From positions 62,001 to 126,000 of the forward strand of contig NZ_JAQGLA010000007.1 of assembly GCF_027853915.1 (NCBI RefSeq): a stretch of DNA of 64,000 nt, read 5' to 3'. Positions 58,160-64,000 of the stretch are shown one piece after another. This DNA comes from Saccharopolyspora oryzae. GTDB taxonomy: Bacteria; Actinomycetota; Actinomycetes; Mycobacteriales; Pseudonocardiaceae. Position 1 is the first letter of the stretch. The number at the start of each line of letters is the position of its first letter. The notes beneath the pieces are model-generated. The model made no database searches. It was given only the letters and a program-made list of their open reading frames with translations, and had not been told where the DNA came from. Both the position numbers and the translations under genes were made by a program.

Positions 58160-59464
58160 ATGCCCGAAAACGCGCCGGAATCGGTGATGCGCTCGCCCGC
58201 CGAGCTCAACAGAGTCATCTTCCGCAAGCTGCTCCCGCTGCTCATCGGGGCCTACGTCATCAGCTTCCTGGACCGGACCAACATCGGCATCGCCAAGGAA
58301 CACCTGCAGGTGGACCTGGGGATCTCGGCCACCGCCTACGGGATCGGCGCCGGGCTGTTCTTCATCACCTACGCGCTGGCGGAGATCCCGTCGAACCTGA
58401 TCCTGCACCGGGTCGGGGCGCGGTTCTGGATCACCCGGATCATGGTCACCTGGGGGCTGATCTCGGCCGGGATGGCCTTCGTGCAGGGCGAGTGGTCGTT
58501 CTACGTGATGCGGCTGCTGCTCGGCGCGGCCGAGGCCGGCCTGTTCCCGGGCGTCATGTACCTGCTGACGCAGTGGTTCACCCGCGCCGACCGCGCCAGG
58601 GCCAACGGCCTGTTCCTGCTCGGGGTGTCCGCGGCCAGCATCCTCGGCCCGCCGCTGGGCGGCCTGCTGCTCCAGCTCGGCGGGGTCGGCGGCATGCACG
58701 GCTGGCAGTGGATGTTCCTGATCGAGGGCCTGCCGGCCTGCTTCTTCGCCATCGTGGTGTGGAAGAAGCTGCCCGACCGGCCGGAGAAGGCGAAGTTCCT
58801 GACCGCGGCCGAGGCCGAGGACCTGCAGCGCCGCATCGCCGCCGAGGACGAGGCGGGCGCTGAGGCCTCCGGCACGCACAGCATGCGCCAGGTGTGGCGG
58901 GACAAGCAGATCCTGCTGGTGGTCGCGGTCTACCTGTCGCAGCAGATCGCGGTGTACGCGCTGTCGTACTTCCTGCCGTCGATCATCGGCACCTACGGCC
59001 AGCTGTCCTCGCTGCAGATCGGGTTGCTGACCTCGGTCCCGTGGATCTTCGCCGGGCTGGGCGCGTTCCTGGTGCCGCGGCTGGCCACCGACGGCCGCAG
59101 CTCCCGCAAGCTGGTCAACATCACGATGGGCGGGATCTGCGTCGGCTTCGCGCTGGGCGCGGTCGCCGGTCCGGTCGTGGGGCTCATCGGGTTCTGCCTC
59201 GGCGCGTTCTCGTTCTTCGCGATGCAGCCGATCCTGTTCACCTTCCCCGCGTCGCGGTTGAGCGGGGCGACGCTGGCCGGCGGTATCGCGTTCGTGAACA
59301 CCATCGGGCTGTTCGGCGGTTTCCTCGGCCCGTACGTGATGGGGGCGATGGAGGATCTGACCGGCAGCAAGCTGTCCGGGCTGTGGTTCGTGGTCGGCGT
59401 GTGCGCCATCGGCACCGCGCTGTCGTTCTTCCTCAAGCACGGCGACGCCGAAAAGCGTTCGTGA
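58160..59464 (+). CDS. MFS transporter, anion:cation symporter (ACS) type
   Basis: The protein has 434 residues and 12 membrane segments. The start of helix 1 (ISFLDRTNIGIAKEHLQVDLGIS) and the segments EIPSNLILHRVGARFWI and LGAAEAGLFPGVMYLLTQWF are signatures of the ACS/phthalate permease branch, which imports organic acids such as phthalate, tartrate, galactonate or hydroxy-benzoates with protons. It lies 63 bases after the LacI gene and probably imports the carboxylate degraded by the SDR and the keto-acid cleavage enzyme. Confidence 0.9.
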   Translation: MPENAPESVMRSPAELNRVIFRKLLPLLIGAYVISFLDRTNIGIAKEHLQVDLGISATAYGIGAGLFFITYALAEIPSNLILHRVGARFWITRIMVTWGLISAGMAFVQGEWSFYVMRLLLGAAEAGLFPGVMYLLTQWFTRADRARANGLFLLGVSAASILGPPLGGLLLQLGGVGGMHGWQWMFLIEGLPACFFAIVVWKKLPDRPEKAKFLTAAEAEDLQRRIAAEDEAGAEASGTHSMRQVWRDKQILLVVAVYLSQQIAVYALSYFLPSIIGTYGQLSSLQIGLLTSVPWIFAGLGAFLVPRLATDGRSSRKLVNITMGGICVGFALGAVAGPVVGLIGFCLGAFSFFAMQPILFTFPASRLSGATLAGGIAFVNTIGLFGGFLGPYVMGAMEDLTGSKLSGLWFVVGVCAIGTALSFFLKHGDAEKRS

Positions 59465-59492
59465 CAACGGAGTTCCAGGAAGGGTGCGAGAA

Positions 59493-60257
59493 GTGGATTT
59501 CTCGGGAAAGCGGGTGCTCGTCACCGCCGGTGCGAACGGCATCGGGCTGGCGATCGCCGGCCGGTTCGCCGGGCTGGGGGCCCGGGTGCTCGTCACCGAC
59601 ATCGACGAGGACTCGGTCCGGGCGGCCGAAGCGCGGGGGCTGGCCGCGCGGGTCTCGGACGCATCGAGCGAAGCGCAGGTCGAGGAGCTGATGGGCGCCG
59701 TGCGCGCTGAGCTCGGCGGCCTGGACGTGCTGGTCAACAACGCGGGCATCGCCGGTCCGACCGGGCCGGTGGAGACCCTGGACAGCGCGGCGTGGGCGCA
59801 GACCTTCGAGGTCAACGTGCACAGCCAGTTCTACTGCGTCAAGCACGGACTGCCGCTGCTGCGCGAGTCGTCCGAGGCGTCCATCGTGAACCTGTCCTCG
59901 GCCGCCGGCCGGCTCGGCATGGCCGGGCGCAGCGCGTACTCGGCGTCGAAGTGGGCGGTGGTCGGCTTCACCAAGACCCTGGCCATCGAACTCGGCCCGG
60001 AGGGGATCCGGGCGAACGCGATCTGCCCCGGCGCGGTCGACGGCCCCCGCATCCGCGCGGTCATCGAGGCCAAGGCCGAGATGCTGGGCAAGCCGGTCGA
60101 GGAGATCGCAGCCACCTACCAGGACCAGTCGTCCATGCGCCGGCTGGTCACCGCCGACGACATCGCGGACATGGCCGCTTTCCTGGCCGGCCCGATGGCC
60201 CGCAACGTCAACGGCCAGGCGATGGCCGTCGACGGCAACACCGAGAAGCTCTACTGA
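59493..60257 (+). CDS. SDR-family dehydrogenase
   Basis: A 254-residue classical short-chain dehydrogenase: VLVTAGANGIGLAIAGRFA for NAD(P), VNNAGIAGP, Ser in VNLSSAAGR and catalytic YSASKWAVVG. Asp in VTDIDED after the second strand favours NAD+. It probably oxidises a beta-hydroxy acid to the beta-keto acid used by the next enzyme. GTG 59493 is preferred because GGAAGG lies 9 bases upstream; GTG 59484 would sit on top of that site. Confidence 0.88.
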   Translation: MDFSGKRVLVTAGANGIGLAIAGRFAGLGARVLVTDIDEDSVRAAEARGLAARVSDASSEAQVEELMGAVRAELGGLDVLVNNAGIAGPTGPVETLDSAAWAQTFEVNVHSQFYCVKHGLPLLRESSEASIVNLSSAAGRLGMAGRSAYSASKWAVVGFTKTLAIELGPEGIRANAICPGAVDGPRIRAVIEAKAEMLGKPVEEIAATYQDQSSMRRLVTADDIADMAAFLAGPMARNVNGQAMAVDGNTEKLY

Positions 60258-60283
60258 CGATCCACTGTGGAGGTTTGACCCGG

Positions 60284-61216
60284 ATGGCTACCACTCGCAA
60301 GGTCATCATCACGTGCGCGGTGACGGGCGCGATCCACACCCCGTCGATGTCGGAACACCTGCCGGTCTCCCCCACCGAGATCGCCGAAGCGGCGCTGGGC
60401 GCGGCCGAAGCGGGCGCGGCGATCGTGCACATGCACGCCCGCGATCCCGAGGACGGCAGGCCGTCGCAGGATCCGGCCCACTTCGAACCGATCCTGGCGC
60501 AGTTGAAGGCCCACACGGACGCGGTCGTCAACATCACCACCGGCGGCTCGCCGCACATGACGGTGCAGGAGCGGATGCGGCCCGCCGCGGAGTTCAAACC
60601 CGAGCTGGCGTCGCTGAACATGGGCTCGATGAACTTCGGCCTGTACCCGATGCTGGACCGCTTCAAGGAGTTCCGCCACGACTGGGAGCGCGAGGCCCTG
60701 GAGAAGAGCCGCGACCTGGTCTTCAAGAACACCTTCGCCGACATCGAAGCGATCCTGGCCATCGGCGCGGACAACGACACCCGCTTCGAGTTCGAGTGCT
60801 ACGACATCTCGCACCTCAACAACCTCGCCCACTTCGCCTCGCGGGGCCTGGTCCGGGGCCCGCTGTTCGTGCAGTCGGTGTTCGGCCTGCTGGGCGGCAT
60901 CGGCGGACACCCCGAGGACCTGATGCACATGCGCCGCACGGCCGACCGCCTCCTCGGCGACGCCTACCAGTGGTCGATCCTGGGCGCGGGCCGCAACCAG
61001 ATCCCGCTGGCCACCATCGGCGCGGCCCAGGGCTCCCACGTCCGCGTCGGCCTGGAGGACTCGCTCTGGATCGGCCCGGGAGAACTGGCCAAGACCAATG
61101 CCGACCAGGTGACCCGCATCCGAACGGTCCTGGAAGCCCTCAACCTCGAGGTCGCCACCCCCGACGAAGCCCGCGAAATCCTCCACCTCAAGGGCAAGGA
61201 CAAAGTCGGCTTCTGA
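60284..61216 (+). CDS. Beta-keto acid cleavage enzyme (BKACE, DUF849)
   Basis: A 310-residue TIM-barrel enzyme of the DUF849/Kce family. VIITCAVTGAIHTPSMSEH opens the barrel; IVHMHARDPEDG holds the HxH zinc ligands; NITTGGSPHMT, LNMGSMNFG and VRVGLEDSLWIG are conserved substrate and metal loops. BKACE enzymes join a beta-keto acid with acetyl-CoA to give acetoacetate and a CoA ester. The substrate class (3-dehydrocarnitine, 3-keto-5-aminohexanoate or others) cannot be settled here. TGGAGG precedes ATG 60284. Last gene of the LacI-MFS-SDR-BKACE operon. Confidence 0.92.
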   Translation: MATTRKVIITCAVTGAIHTPSMSEHLPVSPTEIAEAALGAAEAGAAIVHMHARDPEDGRPSQDPAHFEPILAQLKAHTDAVVNITTGGSPHMTVQERMRPAAEFKPELASLNMGSMNFGLYPMLDRFKEFRHDWEREALEKSRDLVFKNTFADIEAILAIGADNDTRFEFECYDISHLNNLAHFASRGLVRGPLFVQSVFGLLGGIGGHPEDLMHMRRTADRLLGDAYQWSILGAGRNQIPLATIGAAQGSHVRVGLEDSLWIGPGELAKTNADQVTRIRTVLEALNLEVATPDEAREILHLKGKDKVGF

Positions 61217-61224
61217 GTCGTGCT

Positions 61225-61257
61225 GCGGGCCGGAGCCGGGCGCAGGCTCCGGCCCGC
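61225..61257. terminator. Terminator between convergent BKACE and cyclodipeptide synthase genes
   Basis: A perfect 13-bp GC-rich stem (61225-61237 with 61245-61257, 7-base loop) starts 8 bases after the BKACE stop and ends 30 bases before the cyclodipeptide synthase stop on the other strand, so it can serve both. Confidence 0.8.
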
Positions 61258-61287
61258 GGCGACCGCGCGGGGATCAGCTGCGTCGAG

Positions 61288-61998
61288 CTACTGCGCTTCG
61301 GCGGGCTTGACGACCAGGTAACCGTGGCTGCGCGATGCGGGCAGGACGTCGCTGTTGGCCTGGACCAGGTATTCCACCAGCGGCGTTGAGACGTGGTAGC
61401 AGGCCGACGACGACCGCACGTCGAAGAGGTTGGGGCTGTCCAGGAAGAACGGGAGTTCGGCCAAGAGGTAGTCCATGCCCGCTCGCACCCCCTCCGGCGT
61501 GCAGCGGCCGTCAGCGCACTTCCCCGCCAGGTAGCGGCGGACCATGTCTTCGCAGACCGAGGCGAACTGCGGGTTCCGGGCCAGCTCCTCCTCGGTCCGG
61601 CGCCGGACCGCTTGGTAGGCGTCCTCCTGGAGGAACTCGGACAGGGGGCGCACTCGCACGCGGTCAGCGGTGGAGCCGAGGCTCTCCACGACGCGCCGGA
61701 GCTTGCGCCGCATGTCCCGCAGCCTGGACTTGACCAGCCGCGACGCCTCGTGGGCGGTCAAACCGCTGCTGATCAGCGTTCCCTCGATGCAGGTGTCGAC
61801 GTACATCACGTCGATCTGGTCGAAGAAGTGGCCCGCCCACCGGGCCAGGGAGGTCAGGCGTTCCTGGGAGAAGTAGCTGTTGCCGGTGCTGACCCCGATC
61901 AGGACGTGCTCGCCCCGCTCCCAGATCTCGCGGCACCGGGCGCTGATGGGCTCGACTTCGAAACCGTGCACAGGGCCCGTCTGCAGGTTGGTCTTCAT
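61288..61998 (-). CDS. albC: tRNA-dependent cyclodipeptide synthase, NYH subfamily
   Basis: The protein has 236 residues. LIGVSTGNSYFSQERL places Ser37 and Asn40 at exactly the numbers of the AlbC catalytic Ser37 and Asn40. DYLLAELPFFLDSPNLF supplies Tyr177 and Glu181, and ACYH supplies Tyr201-His202, the remaining markers of the NYH subfamily. Arg/Lys-rich helix 85-102 should bind tRNA. The enzyme takes aminoacyl groups from two charged tRNAs and forms a diketopiperazine. Which amino acids is not readable. ATG 61998 follows GGAGAGG. It is the last gene after both cyclodipeptide oxidase subunits. Confidence 0.93.
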   Translation of the reverse strand: MKTNLQTGPVHGFEVEPISARCREIWERGEHVLIGVSTGNSYFSQERLTSLARWAGHFFDQIDVMYVDTCIEGTLISSGLTAHEASRLVKSRLRDMRRKLRRVVESLGSTADRVRVRPLSEFLQEDAYQAVRRRTEEELARNPQFASVCEDMVRRYLAGKCADGRCTPEGVRAGMDYLLAELPFFLDSPNLFDVRSSSACYHVSTPLVEYLVQANSDVLPASRSHGYLVVKPAEAQ

Positions 61999-62035
61999 CG
62001 CCTCTCCGTCCTGTCGTGTCACCGCGCACGAGTCC

Positions 62036-62371
62036 TCACGGGGCGTGCTCGACGGGCGGTGCAGCTGCCTGGAGCGCTTCAACCACCTCTTGGCACAGGT
62101 CATCCAGCAGCGCTGCGAAGTCGTGCTGCGCAGGAGGACCGTCGAAGAGCGCGGCCAGCCGGGCGCGCACGGAAGCCAGCGAGGGGCCGTCCCCGCCGCA
62201 GCAGTCCAGCAGCTCCAGGGAGCGCCGCGCTCCTTCGAGGAGGCGGTACACGGCGTACTCGGGCGTCTCCTCGACCTGGCGCCGACCGCTGCTCAGCAAG
62301 TAGGCCGCGAGCAGCACCACTTCCTCACGCAGGTGCACCGGTTCCGGACGCTGTTCGGCCCCAGGTTTCAT
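62036..62371 (-). CDS. albB: Cyclodipeptide oxidase small subunit (AlbB-like, DUF6092)
   Basis: A 111-residue acidic helical protein (LREEVVLLAAYLLSSGRRQVEE, then YAVYRLLEGARRSLELLD) of the DUF6092 family, which includes the small subunit of the albonoursin cyclodipeptide oxidase. Together with the FMN subunit it builds the filamentous enzyme that inserts alpha,beta double bonds into cyclodipeptides. Its start lies 47 bases inside the albA-like gene, the same kind of overlap as in the albonoursin cluster. The synthase follows 37 bases later. Confidence 0.85.
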   Translation of the reverse strand: MKPGAEQRPEPVHLREEVVLLAAYLLSSGRRQVEETPEYAVYRLLEGARRSLELLDCCGGDGPSLASVRARLAALFDGPPAQHDFAALLDDLCQEVVEALQAAAPPVEHAP

Positions 62372-62924
62372 CTCTCACGACCTCTCCTCTGTTCCGGCGT
62401 TGCGAGCGCCGCGGTTCCTGAGCCGGGTGCCCCACCGGGACCACCAGGACGGGAGCCAGGTGGTCCGGCAGGTGCAGCAGAGCACGGACGGGTTTCGCCA
62501 GGAAGCTGCTGACCGGGCACCCGCCGAGCCCGAGCGCGTGCGCGGCGAGCAGGAAGTTCTCGACCGCCATCGCGACGCAGAGCACTCCGACGTCCGGCAT
62601 GCGGGCGTCGTCCGGCGCCCGTCCGGAGTCGAAGCACGCGACCAGGATCAGCGGGGGAACGCCGATGATCCCCGGAGCGAACGCCCGGATGCGGCGCACC
62701 AGCACCGGGTTCCGGACCACGACGAAGCCCCACGCCTGCTTGTTGGACGCGGTGGGGGCCGCGAGCATCGCGTCGACCATCCGGTCCACCGACTCGTCGT
62801 CGATCGTTTCAGCGGTGTAGGCGCGAACTGCGCGGCGGGTCCGGATGGTCTCGAAGACGTCCAGCCGCCCCTGCGACGGGATTGCGCGGTGTGGCAGGAC
62901 GTCCGACATGTGGCCGGCGCTCAC
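62325..62924 (-). CDS. albA: Cyclodipeptide oxidase FMN subunit (AlbA-like nitroreductase)
   Basis: A 199-residue nitroreductase-fold protein: VFETIRTRRAVRAYTAETIDD binds FMN phosphate (Arg-Arg), MLAAPTASNKQAWGFVVV and AMAVENFLLAAHALGLGGCP complete the site. With the AlbB-like partner and cyclodipeptide synthase directly downstream it is best read as the catalytic subunit of cyclodipeptide oxidase. A Pro/Arg-rich tail of about 35 residues follows the fold. GTG 62924 with AAGGAGGGG is chosen; ATG 62909 is the alternative. Confidence 0.88.
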   Translation of the reverse strand: MSAGHMSDVLPHRAIPSQGRLDVFETIRTRRAVRAYTAETIDDESVDRMVDAMLAAPTASNKQAWGFVVVRNPVLVRRIRAFAPGIIGVPPLILVACFDSGRAPDDARMPDVGVLCVAMAVENFLLAAHALGLGGCPVSSFLAKPVRALLHLPDHLAPVLVVPVGHPAQEPRRSQRRNRGEVVRDETWGRTASGTGAPA

Positions 62925-63483
62925 GGGCCGCCCCTCCTTCACGTGTTGATGGGGAGTTCGGACTGGTGGCTGGGCACGTCCTCGGCACGCGGCCGACTCC
63001 GCCGCACGATCGGAGTTCGGCGCGCGCTCGAGGTCCTGAGGTGGACGAGTGGAAGTGGTCGTTGCGCTCCCGGTGTTCGACCGGGTTCCCGGGCACCGCT
63101 ACCGCGGGTGCGAGTTCCGTTGGCACGCTGCGGAAACCGCCGGGTCAGACGTGAAACTACCTGGAGCGTGAGGGACGACGTTGCACCATTCGAAGGTGGC
63201 ACACGCGGGATGGCGCTGCGCGGCGAAGGCTTCAGCGTCACCCGATTGACTCCGCAAACAGATAGAACCTTTCAAGTTTCCCACCATTCCCGGACCAGCC
63301 AAGCCGATCTGGTCCACATTGGATGGTCAAGACCGGGACCGTCCGACCGAGTTCGGCTCTCACCCGTACCGGTCGTCCTGCACGCGCACCGGAGCGGAAT
63401 GGGGCCCCGCGACTGCTAGCCTCCGGTCGATCCCGCCCTCTTCCGCGAAACCCCGTTCGCCCGGCAGGCGAGAAGGAGAACCA
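62925..63483. other. Divergent promoter region between albA-like and SnoaL-methyltransferase genes
   Basis: About 560 bases with no supported gene. GGACCAG (63292-63298) and CTGGTCC (63309-63315) form a 7-bp inverted repeat about 170 bases before the start of the plus-strand gene, a possible operator. Lower GC around 63246-63290 marks the probable promoter of that gene. Confidence 0.4.
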
Positions 63484-64000
63484 CCATGTCGACGAACGCG
63501 GATATCGTCCGGTTCTCGTACTCGGCATTCCGCCACGGGGACATCGATGCGGCGTTCAACGCGTTCGCCCCGGACATCGAATGGACCTCCCCTACCGGAA
63601 TGTCCGATTTCGGCCTCGGTGGCACCGTCCGCGGCCACGACGACGTCCGGACGTTCCTGGCCCGCGCTAACAGCACCTTCAGCGAGGTGCACGTCGAGCC
63701 GCACGAGTTCGTCGAATCCGATGACCGGATCGCGGTGTTCGGCGAGCACCGCCTGCGGGGAACTCGCGGCGGCCGGTCCTGCACCGTCCCGTTCGCCCAT
63801 TCCTGGCGCCTCGACGACGGCAAGGCCACCCACTTCCAAGACCTGCACGACGTTTCCGAGGTTCGCCGGATCCTGCGCCACGACGACGAACCGCCGAACT
63901 CGCCGGAAGGGATCATCCAGCTCGGCCTCGGCTTCTGGCGCTCCAAGGCGGTGCTCGCCGCGGTGCGGCTCGGCGTGTTCACCGCGCTGGCCGGTCGGCC
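63484..64000 (+). CDS. SnoaL-like domain fused to an O-methyltransferase, 3' end cut by window
   Basis: ATG 63484 is preceded by GAAGGAG. Residues 1-128 are a SnoaL/NTF2-like cup (IVRFSYSAFRHGDIDAAFNA, ADIEW-type block, VFGEHRLRG, FAHSWRLDDGKATHFQDLHD). From residue 140 the sequence IIQLGLGFWRSKAVLAAVRL and GVFTALAGR is the dimerisation helix typical of plant-type class I-like small-molecule O-methyltransferases; the SAM domain lies beyond base 64000. The joined arrangement is uncommon. It is divergent from the cyclodipeptide genes and may supply a tailoring methylation for them, though a separate cluster to the right is equally possible. Confidence 0.75.

Noticed and set aside
56990..59815. 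941-residue minus-strand frame over LacI and MFS genes
   Set aside because: Shadow frame; the plus-strand genes have starts, ribosome-binding sites and clear families.
1..64000. tRNA, rRNA, CRISPR array or replication origin
   Set aside because: No cloverleaf-like sequence with a conserved T-loop, no regularly spaced direct repeats and no DnaA-box cluster was seen on reading the window.

Overview
The window is high-GC DNA with a strong G/C preference at third codon positions, frequent GTG starts and many 4-base start/stop overlaps. An actinobacterial (group 1h) [NiFe] hydrogenase, a mycofactocin-type short-chain dehydrogenase, SARP-type regulators, a lanthipeptide synthetase and a cyclodipeptide synthase all point to a soil actinomycete. 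A Saccharopolyspora-like member of the Pseudonocardiaceae is my inference; no rRNA or other marker gene is present to prove it. I see no tRNA, rRNA, CRISPR array, intact insertion sequence or replication origin.

Layout. 1-2651: end of an opine-dehydrogenase-like gene, an MFS transporter and a small secreted protein. 3261-13283: a signalling or defence-like island with an NB-ARC/TPR STAND ATPase, a cysteine-containing small peptide, an unrecognised protein, a SEFIR protein, and a tight three-gene run of SEFIR-pseudokinase, superfamily 1 helicase and winged-helix protein. 13336-18247: acetone carboxylase (gamma, alpha, beta). Upstream of it lie two sets of palindromic sites, an Lrp-type regulator, a mycofactocin-type dehydrogenase and an amino-acid permease. 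21718-30101: an operon of two Old-Yellow-Enzyme-type demethylase/reductases, an MFS transporter and an ornithine-cyclodeaminase-family enzyme, divergent from a regulator in which a dead IS630 transposase is joined in frame to GntR/FCD. 30127-30388 is a decayed enolase-superfamily gene.

30438-44922: a complete group 1h hydrogenase locus. hypF converges on a long minus-strand operon whose order of transcription is an unnamed 295-residue protein, maturation protease, 42-aa peptide, small subunit, large subunit, NifU-like, DUF5947, 67-aa protein, DUF6084, protease-like protein, DUF6893 peptide, SIS, HypC-like, SIS, HypC, HypD, HypE, HypA and HypB. Nearly every junction overlaps. The enzyme should oxidise trace H2.

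45296-52320: a lanthipeptide cluster with two SARP-like regulators, a small protease partner, a cytoplasmic subtilase, a six-cysteine precursor and a LanKC/LanL synthetase carrying a full zinc triad. 52701-54268: CcdA and DsbA-like thiol redox genes. 54478-61216: a catabolic locus with an alcohol-dehydrogenase remnant, a VOC protein and a flavin dehydrogenase on one strand, and LacI, MFS, SDR and a beta-keto acid cleavage enzyme on the other. 61288-62924: a cyclodipeptide synthase with both cyclodipeptide oxidase subunits, divergent from a SnoaL-methyltransferase fusion cut by the window end.

The strongest candidates for undescribed biology are the SEFIR/pseudokinase/helicase module, the lanthipeptide cluster with its unusual leader, and the transposase-GntR chimera.
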